Positions 25,341-36,887 are shown, counted from the first letter of the stretch. The stretch: 64,000 nt of DNA from Jacaranda mimosifolia (GCA_018894105.1 CM032123.1:28187744-28251743); one strand, 5' to 3'. Notes: generated by a model from the letters alone, not told the origin. Translations and numbers: made by a program.

Positions 25341-25700
25341 GGGAACTAAGTGCCAGACTTGCTGACTGGTGGTGTACGATGGGGCCACCCCTAGAATTCC
25401 AAGTTTAACACTTTTTGCTATACTTGTTGTATTCTTAACCCTTTTGAATATCTTATTTAGTCGGTACTATAAAGTATGTACCGGGCAGAGCAAAGTGCCA
25501 CACTGGTTGAAAGGGGATGTGCAGTGGGGGCCACCTCTTGAATCTGTCATCCTTCGCACCTCTGAATTCAGGACTAGACATCTTTCAACTATAGTTCGTA
25601 CCTTAAATGATAAAATTCTATTTTATTCTTCATGAAATGAAGTGTAAGGAACTAAGTGCCACGTGCTGCTGTGCGGCAGGGGCCACCTCTAGAATCATGT
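25341..25700 (+). repeat. Three spaced copies of a GTGCCA...GGGGCCACC unit in the solo LTR
   Basis: Units at about 25341-25400, 25481-25545 and 25648-25700 each read AAGTGCCA, then 25-35 bases, then GGGGCCACC and CTAGAAT or CTTGAAT. They lie about 0.7-1.1 kb from the 3' end of the LTR. Confidence 0.7.
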
Positions 25701-26428
25701 ACACTTAGGTCTGAACATGAAAAAAACATTAAGATTTGTGAATTCTCCTCTCTGGTATGGGACAGTGATGAAGTTACATGAAAGTTTTAATATAATTATG
25801 ATGTCTCTGATTTGATAAAGTTTCTTATAAGTAATTTAAATAAAACATCTCTTAATTTATATAAAACTTTAAGATATCCCAAATATATGTGGATTTGATT
25901 TATAAAGCAGTTATTACAAAAGCCTATTGCTGAAATCTAGTTATCCTGACATGTTTGTTTCCTACTTAAATTCTCACTCTATCATCTTCCACTGTAGAAT
26001 AAGCTCTATATAGATAACTCTCTCCAACATTCCTCACAAGTCATTCAGACTCACCCTTATACTTCTCTTTATACAGATGAGGTTGGATTGGTCATACTAG
26101 AAGAAGAAACTTGGGAATAGAGAAGGAAGAAATTATCTTTTGTTTGAATCCCAATGTAACCATATCAATAAGTTAATATATGTATATAATTAGACTTATA
26201 GCCATGGCAGCTTTAGTGACATACCTCAGGTACTAGTATATGTGTACTCATCTATAACTAGATGAAAAGTTCTGGCTAGTGTACAAAGAATAAAATATAA
26301 GTTTTTCCTTTTAATATGATTTGTCATTTTACTTTGTTAATCTGCGCTCGGCATTGGCCCTTAAAAGGAAATCTCCTATAGATGTTAGTGTCGCAGTGTG
26401 GTGACTTCAGCACCTCTGGGGCACCACA

Positions 26429-27091
26429 CCATTGAACTCACAAATATCTGTGTGCACAAGCTCAAGCAATTCAGAATTTCTTTCAACCGATTGGTAAGAC
26501 TTTCTTACTTATTTAGCCTCAGCATATATTTGACATTTGTGACTACGTTTAACATCATGTTTAGGTAAAATTAAATTTAAGTTTATCATGCATTTAACAG
26601 AACCAAAATTCAAATGACCTAAATGACTATGCCATACATTAGAACTTTCGACAATATTCACCAAAGATTCAGAATACGTAATTTTATTAATTGAATCAAA
26701 ATTAACATACTCGACTCTTAATTTGAACAAACCATCAGAAAAATAGCCCTTTCCAATAAACAAAACAAAGTGATAAATTAAAACTTTATTAAATTTAAAA
26801 ATAAGCTTATAGCCTTCCCTAACTATGACAAAACCACTAATAATGTTTCTCTGTATAGTTAGGATGTGACGCACTCTCAGCAGAGAAAATATGCCCCTCG
26901 AAGGAAACTTCAGGTCTATGCGTCCTATCCCGAGCACCTTGGTAGCACTAGAGTTTCCCATTGTTACGAATTTTCCATCAACTGTCTGATAAGAAACAAA
27001 TAGAAATTTATCAGCACAAACGTGCACATTTGCCTAGTGTTTATTAACCAATTAAAAGGTTTGTAAACAGTACAAACTTCATGTTTTGAGG
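26429..27091 (-). pseudogene. Copia B protease and integrase N-terminal part
   Basis: Reading leftward, a protease start WLINT at 27036-27050 stands where the family has W-I-D-T-G. The catalytic aspartate is asparagine (GAC to AAC) and the glycine is arginine. A frameshift follows, then VCADKFLFVSYQTVDG at 26960-27027. The pre-integrase region reads VWHSHLGHLNFGSV (about 26590-26640), ending with CQIYAEAK. Beyond it, to 26434, comes the start of the integrase core (LELVHTDICEF). The protease would process the polyprotein, and the damaged catalytic residue makes this copy inactive. Confidence 0.85.
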
Positions 27092-28027
27092 TTATGTACC
27101 TATCAACGTCGTCTCTGGAGCTCTAGCTTTTCTAGTCTCCCCGACAACCATGTTGACTACTATAGAGGCAGCTAAGTTGGGTTTAGTTTTAGTTTTCTTA
27201 GACGGACAGTCCTTAGACCAATGGCCTACCTGCCCACAATTCCAGCATGGTTTGTTTGTTTTTGGTTTCTTGGCTTTAGGTTTGCCTTTACTTGTGGGTT
27301 TAGAGTTCGAGTTCATTTGATTCATTTTATTGAACTTTCTCTTTCCTTCAATAACCACATTTGCCTCTGGTTAATGCTCAACTAGAACTCCATGAGTTTG
27401 ATTCTTGTGTTCTTTCTCAATACTTATTATAATCATGAGATCATCCAATGACAACTTCCCTTTTTTATGCTTGAGTGTTATTCCAAAATTCTAACAAGAC
27501 TTGGGAAATTTATTTACTATGAACATGACCAGAAACTTCTCAGGAAGTTTCATCTCAGCATCAGCAAGAGCATGCTCAAGGTTGATTGGTTCATGTGTCT
27601 GTTTAGTCACAGACTTTCCCTCAACCATCTAATACTTCATGAACTTGGAAACAGAATACCTCGTGAGCCCATGCTCTTCAATATTATATTTCTGGTCCAA
27701 CTCATCCCATATCGACTTAGCGATGTATGAGTCATAGCAGTATACATCAAAGAGAACATTTGACAGTAACGACAAAATGATCCCTCGACCTAACTTATCT
27801 TTCCTAGTCCACTAAACTATTTCAGCTGTTTTGGGGTCAGTATTAGTTAGTTCAGGTCTAGTCACATGAATCATCGAAAGAAGACCTTTCATTGTGCACT
27901 AAATTTTCATTCATTGTTGCTAACATTTGAAAAATTGGCCCCCAAACTTTTCTGGCAAGCCACAAAGGTCAACTTTAGAGGACAGTAAAGAACCAGCACT
28001 AGAACTATTTGCAGTTGAAGATGCCAT
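27092..28027 (-). pseudogene. Copia B gag with intact CCHC knuckle
   Basis: The minus-strand start codon at 28025-28027 begins MASSTANSSSAGSLLSSK, followed by KFGG, a common gag opening. The C-terminal part carries a complete zinc knuckle CWNCGQVGHWSKDC at 27206-27247, preceded by a Lys-rich linker. Between them stops and frame changes interrupt the capsid domain, including one soon after FFKC near 27925. The start lies about 50 bp inside the 5' LTR. This protein would bind and package element RNA. Confidence 0.85.
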
Positions 28028-28076
28028 TTTCAAATAAGTAGTTAATCAAATACTAAGCAGATAATTTCTTCAAGAT

Positions 28077-29175
28077 TGTTGTGAAAACACATATTATAAA
28101 CCATAGATTATAACAAAATTATAAATTAGTTTATAGTCACAGGGCAGTGTTTGTAAAATCAATATTATAAATATATCATAAAACAACAAACAACAGTACA
28201 GATATTTCAATTATTCAATTGCAGTCTAGTTTAAAATAGTATAAACCAACAGTAAACAACAAATTTGGAATAACAATAGAAATACAGAAATCAGTATTAT
28301 TAATCATGAACTTATCTCAAAGTTATGTATAGTAACAGAATTTAGACTAATCACCAGAATATGGTTTGCCTTGAAGAAATTATTGCCTCTACTAGTGCAA
28401 AGGGTACAACGAAACTTCTTTCAAGGTAAGACAGTCTAGAAGCCTTTTAGTGCACTCCAGAAAGCTTCACCTCGACCACCACTCAATTGCCAAAAATTGA
28501 CAAGCAATACTATAATGTGAGAAAGACAGATATCAGAGGGAGAGGAGATTTTCTTGATGTGTGTTTTTCTATCCACAATAACAAGCTTATACAGGTAAGA
28601 TGGAGGAACCTGAAGATTGTTTGAGTTCATTATGGAATAGATGTATAAACATGTCCAGATTCATTCTGTAACCTTTTGACCTTTTGAATTTTAAAATTTG
28701 ATTTCTAAAATTCAAATTCCAAATAAAATTAGAATTTTCAGCAAAAAGATTAAACCGAGATAATTCGCCCAAACGTCCATTTCCATCGCTCGAGCCGGGT
28801 TGGGATGGGTGGGCGGGTTACACGTGTGCGTGCGCATGCGCGTGTGTGCGGACACACCCTCATGAGTCCCTTAATTGATACTTTACCTAGTATCAATACT
28901 TGAATTACATATAAGATGCATTTCCATTGGAAAAACTTTCAGTGTAGGGTAAGTGGTCTTGTATCAAATAAAAAGCCTTTTATATTCCCACTTGTTCCCC
29001 CATAATCAATCTCAAATCCAGTATGGGATTTCCCCACATTTATAATATTTTGCCCTTTTGTTTTTCTCTTCATATTTATACAATACCTATGGATTCCAAC
29101 CAAATTGGCATCCATCCATAAGTTTTTATCACTTCTTAAACATGTAAATAGACACATTTCCTAATTGATTTGATT
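28077..29175 (-). repeat. 5' LTR of copia B
   Basis: This 1099-bp copy starts TGTTGTGAAAACACATATT on the plus strand and ends AATTGATTTGATT, with the last few bases changed from the TGCA of the other LTR. It contains an alternating CGTGTGCGTGCG patch near 28820-28850. Confidence 0.88.
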
Positions 29176-29180
29176 CCAAT

Positions 29181-30930
29181 TACAACACCAAGCAACACAA
29201 CAAGCAGAATGACAAATTGAACACCAACAATTATAGAGGTCTAAGAGAGGAACGATTGTAATGTACACACTATTCTTATTACGACCATACTGTACACACT
29301 TGCTACAAAATCCATGGATATCTGCTCGGATTTTAAGCCAAAGTCCAAGCCACATAACCCTACTTTAGTCCTTCAATCATTCATTGTTCCAACTACCACT
29401 ATTGTAAATCAAGTCACGAACAATCATGCCAGCATCTTTCTTCCAAACCTTGAATTCAAATCAATACAATCAGCTGCTATCTCTCCTATCTAACCACCTC
29501 AATTCACCTTCATTCCACTCCTCAACAAACAGATTCAGGTACATACATTTCTAAGTCTTAAAATCACATTTCCTCCAACATATGGATAATTAACTCCGGA
29601 GCATCAAAATACATATACTCTAGTGCCTCTCTCTTTCATAAACTCATTCCAATATGCAACTCATCAGTTTCTCTACCAAACAAGTCTTAATTTTCCATTT
29701 ATTTCGTGGGAGATATCACTATAAACTCCAGCATTGCATAATGTACTTTATGTTCATGAGTTTCACTTATAGCTTCTCTGTAAGCTCTCTTCTCCAGGAT
29801 AGCTCTATTCAAATCTCATTTTTCCAAATCACTTCTTTATCTAGGATCTCAGGACTTCAACTGTCATTGGCAAGGGTGATAAACTTGGAGACTTATATGT
29901 CTTAGATATAAATTTCATTCCACAACAACACATAATATCCTTAAATAAAATTTCCTCACACACTTGGCTCAATAGGCTAGGTCATCCTTCACACACTAAG
30001 TTTACTGTCTTGAGACAACTTCTACAATGTAACATCTTTACCAAAAAGACCACTGTGATATTTGCCCACTTGCAAAACAGAAACACCTCCCTACATATCT
30101 CATAATAACACATCTTTGACTTAGTTCATATTGATATATGGGGCCCTTTTTCTAATGTTCCAGCTCACACAGACCATCAATATTTTCTCACTATGGTGAT
30201 GACTATTCAAGATATACTTGGACATTTCTATTAAAATTTAACACCATAATCAAGAAGATCAGGTCCAATAATGCCAAAGAACAGGCCTTCACAAAATTTT
30301 GCTCCCAACACGGTATAATCCATCAGCTCACATGAGTTGAGACCTACCAACAAAACTTTGTCGTTGAAAGAAACATCAACACCTCTTGAGTGTAGCTAGA
30401 GCTCTACATTTTCAATCTTTTCTTCCCATTCTTCTTTAGAGTGAGTGCATTCTAACAACTACCTATTTGATAAATAGAACTCCTTTTACTCTACTAGTCA
30501 ACAAAAGTCCTTATGAAGTTCTCTATAATAAACAATTTGATAACAACTACTTAAAGATCTTCGAATGCATGGCCTATGCCGCTACACTCCAAACTCACAG
30601 AACAAAATCCTCTCCCCGTGCCAAACTCTACATCTTCATTGGTTACCCCCAAGTACCAAAGGTTATAAACTGTATGACATGACCACCAGATAAATCCTTA
30701 TCTCAAGAAATGTAGTATTCCATGGAGATATCTTCCCATTCAAGGATCATCCTCAAACTGAACCACTATCAGATCCTTTCCCTAGGCACATAATTCCCAC
30801 CCACTTCTTCCACTAACATAATTTTCACTCCACAATCTACTACATCTTTTCTTAGTGAGCTTCCTCCTCAACCATCATAGCCCAACACTGCTCCTATTTA
30901 TGTCAAAAGGTCTTTCAAACCCACTAAACT
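29181..30930 (+). pseudogene. Copia A gag end, protease and integrase
   Basis: The gag frame resumes after copia B. A zinc knuckle CTHYSYYDHTVHTC lies at 29262-29303 with the second cysteine changed to tyrosine (TGT to TAT), followed by CYKIHGY. The protease motif reads WIINSGAS at 29583-29606, so the catalytic Asp is Asn. The pre-integrase and integrase regions contain CDICPLAKQKHLP, HIDIWGPFSNVPAH and, at 30467-30682, INRTPFTLLVNKSPYEVLYN and AKLYIFIGYPQ, then SRNVVFHGDIFPFK near 30720. Stops and frameshifts are frequent. The segment ends at a MITE inserted in the linker before RT. Confidence 0.85.
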
Positions 30931-31374
30931 ATGGGTGTCAATTTGGGTTACAACCTATGGACTCAACCTAACCCACATAGTTTTGGGTTTGGTTGGGCTC
31001 AACATTTTAGAAATGGGTTTGAGTTGGTTGGGTTTTAGATAGGTTGTATCAAATTTAAGTTCAAAATAGGTTTTAAATGGGTCTATTCAAAAAAATTAAT
31101 TAATTTAATAAATCATCTCATTATATTGTAAAATTGTATATTAAATAAAGTGTAAAAGGCATAATAATATTACTATGATCTTTTGAATTAATTTTTTGAA
31201 ATAAGTAAATTAAATCAATTTTTTTGTTTTCTATTGAAACCATTTCAAACCCAACCCAACCTACAACTAAACCCATTATGAACCCAACCCACTTTCAACC
31301 CATCTATATTAATCCATATAAAACCCAACCTATATAAAACCAAACCAAACCCAACCCAACCCACCTATTTGCCA
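30931..31374. mobile_element. hAT-like MITE rich in AACCCAACC
   Basis: It starts ATGGGTGTCAATTTGGGTT and ends with the inverse of TGGCAAATAGGTGGGTTGGG. The interior is complementary between its ends (GGGTTTGGTTGGGCTC against CCAACCCAACCC). The flanks are CTAAACT (30924-30930) and CTAAAACT (31375-31382), a likely 8-bp hAT duplication with one base lost. The copia A linker frame continues across it. Confidence 0.7.
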
Positions 31375-31816
31375 CTAAAACTCCAACCTACCTGAAAGAC
31401 TACCACTGCAATACTTCTATAATAACTATCCAATATCTAGTTATCTCTCATATGATCAATTTTTTTCTTTTCATAGAGCTTTTCTCTTCAATATATCCTC
31501 CAACAATGAACCACGCCACTTCTATCAAGCTGCAAAGCTTCTAGAATTATGGAAATTGGATGTAGTTACTAATTCATGATTTGGCATGTACAAAATGAAA
31601 AGGGCAGCAAGTAATGAAAACTGAGCTTCAAGCCCTTGAATCAAACAATACTTGGACAATTATCCCACTCCCATGAGGTAAACACACCATCTCCCATAGG
31701 TAGATTTATAAAACAAAATTCAATTCAGATGGGTCAATTGAGCACCACAAAGCCAGACTAATGGCCAGAGGATACACACAACAAGAGGGAATTGATTTCT
31801 TAGATACAATTTCGCT
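31375..31816 (+). pseudogene. Copia A reverse transcriptase, N-terminal part
   Basis: After the MITE the linker reads PTYLKDYHC. RT follows with [29 protein letters not shown] and [18 protein letters not shown]. The frame stops at the CACTA element and continues at 42439. Several stops are present. Confidence 0.88.
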
Positions 31817-31838
31817 AGTCACTACTAAAAAATAGACT

Positions 31839-32265
31839 TTTAGTGACTGAAAAATTGGTCACTAATTCAACAAAAATCAATCACTGATGTAATTAGTGAC
31901 CGAAATGCGCGGTCACTAAAACCTCCGTCACTAATTCAAATTAGTGACCAAAACTATAATCGGTCACTAATTAGTGACCGCCCATCGGTCACTAATTTTT
32001 CCAAGGCCATACATTAGGCGGTCACGATTGGGTCACTAATTAGTGACGAATTAATGACTGATTACTAATCGGTCACTAATTAGTGACCGAAGTTCGATCA
32101 CAAAACAATCAGTCACTAGTTTGTGACCGAAATTCCGTCACAAAATATCAAGATTCGGTCACAAAATAATCGGTCACTAATTAGTGACCTTTTCGGCCAC
32201 AATATGTGTCACAAATCAATGACCGAATTTCAGTTACTAATTAGTGACCGACCGCGTTTCGGTCA
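31839..32265. repeat. Left subterminal repeat array of the CACTA element
   Basis: At least eight direct copies of TTAGTGACC(G) and about as many inverted GGTCACTAA copies lie here, often paired as short palindromes such as TCGGTCACTAATTAGTGACC. In En/Spm elements such arrays bind the element's own TNPA protein. Confidence 0.88.
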
Positions 32266-32527
32266 CAAAAATTTATTTGCACCAAAAATAATTTATTTTA
32301 TTAATTTAAATACCATTTCAAAATAATGTATAATGAATATTTCACAATCATAACCCATCATCAATTTATAACTCTAAAAATATAATCCATAACACCAATG
32401 CATGAGCATAAAAATAACAATTCATACAACCATAATCCAAAATCATATGTTTAAACCAACCCATCCAAACATAAGTTTAAATATCAACAACAATACGTAG
32501 CTCAAAAATAGGCAAATAACCATTAAA

Positions 32528-32962
32528 CTAACTCTCATTGTCAGCTCCGTTATTGTCATTCGAACCACCACCATGCACTGCATTCAACTTTTCCATGCAT
32601 GTTGTCAATGTCGCCATTAAAGCTTGCTCCCTCGCCTTTGCATCTTCAATTATTTTCATTAAAATTGCTTCCCTATTTGTAGCCGCCTCCCTCTCCTTAG
32701 TAGCTGCCTCCCTCTCCTTAGCCAAATGCTCATCAACAACTTTTGTAATTGTTTCTTGCAAATAGTCATGTGTAACATGGTTGTTGATTGATCTTGAAGA
32801 GGTCTTAGTAGCGATAATGTCACGGCAATGAAATGTATTCCCATAACCATACACCCTACCCTTCATAGCACCGCCACTAATCTCAACCCATTTTTGTGCA
32901 TCAAAGGAGCTTTCTGGAGTTGAGTTACTGTCAAGATTACTTGCATGTGTTCCATACTCCTT
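32528..32962 (-). CDS. Last exon of a CACTA-associated En/Spm (Transposase_24-type) protein
   Basis: Reading leftward from a good splice acceptor (TTGTGTAG then AAGGAG, at 32962), the open exon includes EYGTHASNLDSNSTPESSFD, WVEISGGAMKGRVYGYG and FHCRDII. A highly charged helical tail follows (VVDEHLAKEREAATKEREAA, ILMKIIEDAKAREQ), ending in an Asn/Gly/Asp-rich stretch. KGRVYGYG followed by a coiled coil is the usual end of plant Ptta/En/Spm proteins that accompany CACTA elements and bind their ends. Upstream exons are not evident. The following 2.6 kb is AT-rich and the MULE sits beyond it. The exon itself has no stop, so this part is preserved, but I cannot support a full gene. Confidence 0.7.
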   Translation of the reverse strand, partial: KEYGTHASNLDSNSTPESSFDAQKWVEISGGAMKGRVYGYGNTFHCRDIIATKTSSRSINNHVTHDYLQETITKVVDEHLAKEREAATKEREAATNREAILMKIIEDAKAREQALMATLTTCMEKLNAVHGGGSNDNNGADNES

Positions 32963-35540
32963 CTACACAAATTATCACCATTACTTGCAACCAAGCATGC
33001 TCTAATTATAAGTTATAAAAATAACAAATTCACTTCTTCTATATCCTATAACTACACCAATATAGTATCTTCACCATTAAAATAAAAGTTCCTATAAATC
33101 CAAACAATTGCCACATGATTACCAAAAAACACTGAACTTAATCCAAGAAAAAAATCCAAATAAAGAAACTAAAAATATTGTCACCCTAACACTCCAACAC
33201 ACTTACAACCATATTCAAATTTATCAAACTCTAGAAAACTCATCAGATAAAAATCCTTATCTAATCAAAGTCTAGAAAACCCCTAACGCCTTTATCAAAC
33301 TCATCAGATAAAAATCCATTATCTAATCGATGCCGCATCCAATTTCGATCATGAGACATGCTTTCTGCAATTTTAAACCATTAAACTATCATTCGAAAAG
33401 CTTAACACATTTTTTCTCCTTATAAGGAAGTCCAACAACTTGATTATTAGCCATGCTCAAATATATCAATACAAAAATAATATCTCCAAAAGCGGAATAC
33501 ACACACAAAAAAGCACCACAATATTAATAGCATGACTAGGGATAATAAACAAAAGCCAAATGAAAGTCCTCCAGTTATTAAAAAAATTAAATAGGACAAC
33601 TAAAGATAATAAACTATGAGAAAAAAGAAACATTAGTCACGTTGAGTAGCAAAAAGCCAAATGTACTATTGCGTGGGGTGCCAAGGCTGCCACAAAAGCC
33701 ACTTGTGCCTTCTACAAACAAAAGGCATTTGCATCAAAACAATAACTATACTACCAAGAACTTTATTAGTATAAAGATCAACCAAAGAAAACAGTTGAAA
33801 AAAAAAAAACAAATCTTATGAAAGAAATGGAAAAGATTATGAATTAGAAAGATTATTTATGTTGAGGAAAGTGTTATCCCCATAACAAAGCTAAAACACC
33901 TATATATAATTGTTAGTGTCAAGAAACTGGAACCAATTTTGTTTCTGGACTTGTTCCAGTTTTCAGAAACTGGAACCAGTTTCTGGGCTGGAACCAGTTT
34001 CTGGACTGGAACCAATCCTGGAACCAGGACTGTCCTGTAACTGGAACCAGGTTCCAGTCTAGACACTGGTTCCAATTTCATTTAAAAATACTTAGTTATT
34101 TTTTTGTTACAAATTTTTTTGTTATCTCAAATGCAATTTTTTGTAGATATTGATCAATCATTCAATAGTACTCTTGATATTAAGAAATTGGAAGTAGTTA
34201 TTGATTTTAAGTTAACAACATCAAACTCATTTCATAATTTAAATAATTTTAAATTAGAAGGAACTCCAAATCCTTAAATAAATTTGTGATGAATTTAAAA
34301 CTCTCATAAACTTTTATCTTACTATTACTATTGACTAACTTTATTTAAGTTGTCTTTTTATTTATTTAGAAAAAATTATCAATTACACCATTAGGTATAT
34401 AAGATTCTCAGATTTAATTTAGTACAACTATATTTCAATATAATTAATTAATCTAAATAAATTATCATAAAAAAAACATTAATTTCCACATAAAAGTGGG
34501 ATTTAAACTTCAGATATTTTACTAATTATAGGGTTTTCGCCCCAACTCTAACTTTTAGACAAACCACTATCAATGATCATATGCAAATAAATATGAAGTT
34601 GGACAACCCTCAAATGCAAATTATGATCCAAATACAACCATCTCATGCACTTGAAAATTAATCATTGAACTCATGAAAAGTCAATTTCTTTTGATAAAAA
34701 CCCGCCCAAAAAAAGAAGAGGGGGGAGGGCGGTGGGTGGGTGCAATTTCCTTGCCGGTGTTTGAAGAAAAAACAAATTACAAACTAAATCCTGGGGGCTT
34801 CCCAATGTCGGTCACAAAATCATTACAATCAAATGAAAGCCAACAAATAATAACATAAAAATATTAACTATAATGTACACTAATCCTCGTAATATTCCAA
34901 ATAGATACACTCCAAAATCCTAATATACAATTGTATGGCTACATCAAAGCCTTTTCACTTATCAATTATGTCCTTGGCATATCATTAGACTCTCCTAGCA
35001 ACTAATTAACCTACAATAAAATACATATTTTTACTAATAAAAAAAAAGTTATACAAATTTATTAAAATACCAGTTAAATATATAGCACAATAAAATCTTG
35101 CAAAAATAACAACAATAAACAATCAAATAAACATGCTACAATAGACATACAATTCTCCTAAAAAATAAAATAAAGATAACAATCATTAATATATACAACA
35201 ATTCCAAAGAAACAAAATCAAAATATCATATCTCTTGCCAGAGAAAAATCTTAAACATATACATAATTCCACACTTTGTTTTTCAAAACATGAACAATAA
35301 GAAAAAATCAACATATAAAAATATTGATCAATACATAATTCAAAAACGCAATTCATACAATTTAACCTAGAGTGTTGACTAATAAGTTATTCAAAAACAC
35401 ATTTTATATAATTATAAATTCACAATAAAATAATTACCTTTTTCAATGCCGAAAATATACAAAATTTCAGCCTCCACACCTGCACAATTAAATAAAAATA
35501 TTATATAACCATAAAAAAATTCAAAAGAAATTAAAAATGC
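32963..35540. other. CACTA internal region, no recognisable gene
   Basis: AT-rich sequence with A-rich tracts. No TNPD or other transposase motif was seen on either strand. It may be mainly intron of the minus-strand gene. A GGAACC repeat cluster is annotated separately. Confidence 0.55.
33926..34078. repeat. GGAACCAGTTTCTGG repeat cluster
   Basis: At least six copies of CTGGAACCA or its inverse, several followed by GTTTCTGG, are crowded into 150 bp. The start (AAGAAACTGGAACCA) is inverted at the far side (ACACTGGTTCCAATTT). This is the composition of a small hAT-type MITE, but no target duplication was found. Confidence 0.6.
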
Positions 35541-35847
35541 AGAAAAAAAAATAGAAAATGTAGGTGGCTTTTTGCCGAAAGTGGGAGCCACCGACCGAGG
35601 CCAGCTGTTGTTGGCCTTGGTTGAGACCAGAGGTCAGCAGCAGCTGGCCTCTGGTTGCAAGGCCAACAACAAATCTGCTGGCTCTCGCAAAGCCAGCTAC
35701 CGCTGCTGGTTTTCGCGAGGCCAACTACTGCTGCTGCCTCCGAGGAGTTGCTGCAGTGAAGGCCAACTCATCACGCCGCAGCGGAGGTGTGTTGGAAATT
35801 TAAAAAAAAAAAATGGGAAGCAATTTTATCGAGAAGGGTTTGCTACA
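35541..35847. repeat. GC-rich GGCCAGCTGC repeat patch in the CACTA element
   Basis: In an AT-rich setting this 300 bp is GC-rich. It carries repeated GGCCAGCTG, CAGCAGCTGGCC, GGCCAAC and GCTGCTG words in both orientations. Frames on both strands are open for 65-105 codons by composition only. It may be the promoter or first-exon end of the CACTA element, or captured host sequence. I cannot tell which. Confidence 0.5.
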
Positions 35848-35914
35848 GCAGCGGGAGGGCAAAATTGCATTTTTGGTCCCATACGATAGGGGGGTCTGCA
35901 GCTTTAGTCCCAAG

Positions 35915-36602
35915 TAGGGGGTGTAAGATGAGTCGAGCCGGCTCATGAGCCTTATGAGCGGGCTCGATTATAGCTCAACTCAAGCTCGAGTTTTTTGAGC
36001 TCGAGCTTTAACATGAGCCGAGCTCGAGCTCATCTCTAGTTGTTCAAAAGCTCATGAGCCGACTCATGAGCTTTTTCCTATTTTTAAATATTTTTTATAT
36101 ATTAATTAAATAATTAATATATATAATAATTTACTTTCTTTTTCTAATTTTAAATATTTATTATATATTAATTAATATGTATTAATAATTTACTTTTTTT
36201 TTCTAATTATAAATATTTATATATATGATTAAATAATTATAATATATTAATAATTTAATAATTTATCAATAATTATAATATATTATAATTTAAATCATTA
36301 TAGTAATTATTATAATTTCATATATATTTAATTTATAATAATAATTTTAATTATTTTATTAATTATTATTAAATAATTATGATATATTAATAATTTAATA
36401 TTTTTATTTAATTTAAAATTTTCTGATGAGCCGGCTCGAGCTCGAGCTCGACTCGAGCTCAGTATTTTTGAGCTTGAGCTTGAGCTCGAGCTCGAGCCCT
36501 TAAGAGCAAGCTCGATGAGCTCGAGCTCAAAAAGCTGGGCTCAAACTCGAGCTCGAGCCTGCAATTTTTGGCGAGCTCGAGCTCGACTCGTTTACATCCT
36601 TA
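35915..36602. mobile_element. hAT MITE splitting the left MULE TIR, TSD GTCCCAAG
   Basis: This 688-bp insert starts TAGGGGGTGTAAGATGAG and ends with the inverse of TAAGGATGTAAACGAG. An exact 8-bp duplication GTCCCAAG flanks it (35907-35914, 36603-36610). The ends carry many GAGCTCGAGCTCGAG words able to pair with each other around an AT-rich centre. The uninterrupted right MULE arm shows the empty site. Confidence 0.92.
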
Positions 36603-36887
36603 GTCCCAAGCTTTCTAAAATTTTAGAAAACGTCCCAAAATCTGAAAAAAGTTGCAACGTTGGTCCCACAACTCAATTTTCGTTTACAATTTAACGGAGA
36701 AACAGCGGTAATAGAATTTGGAGGTAAAAATGCCACGTGAATGGCATGTGACGAGGGAATGAATTTAACTGAATCTCACCATTACTTCAAAAGATCCAAT
36801 TTTTTTTCCTTCTGTAAACCCTGGCTTCTTTTTCCTCTTTAATCAACAGTAAAATTCACCCCAAAATTCCATTTTTCCTTCCAAAAA

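Larger units (their letters stand above)
23011..26428 (+). mobile_element. Solo gypsy-type LTR in copia B integrase, TSD CCATT
   Basis: This 3418-bp insert begins TGTAACACCCTGC and ends GGGGCACCACA. A perfect 5-bp duplication CCATT flanks it (23006-23010, 26429-26433). The copia B integrase reading stops at EFNG on one side and resumes on the other. No second LTR, PBS or coding region is present, so it is a product of LTR-LTR recombination. It contains no gene. The 25369-25635 and 24425-24616 frames lack motifs. Confidence 0.92.
19039..29175 (-). mobile_element. Copia element B, nested in copia A gag, TSD CCAAT
   Basis: LTRs of about 1.1 kb (19039-20174 and 28077-29175) flank minus-strand gag, protease, integrase, RT and RNase H. 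CCAAT occurs just outside both ends (19034-19038, 29176-29180). The copia A gag frame continues across the joined flanks, which confirms the boundaries. Motifs resemble the Tork/TNT1 lineage. No tRNA-Met PBS follows the 5' LTR. The integrase is split by a solo LTR at 23011-26428. Confidence 0.9.

Noticed and set aside
31839..32265. Regularly recurring TTAGTGACCG words, superficially like a CRISPR array
   Set aside because: Units are about 11 bp, occur in both orientations with irregular spacing, and sit at both ends of an element with CACTA termini and an AGT duplication. They are transposon subterminal repeats.
35521..35889. Overlapping 67-105-aa ORFs on both strands in the GC-rich patch
   Set aside because: Open on both strands because of repeated GCTGCTG and GGCC words, and the plus frame runs into the MULE TIR. 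No motif.
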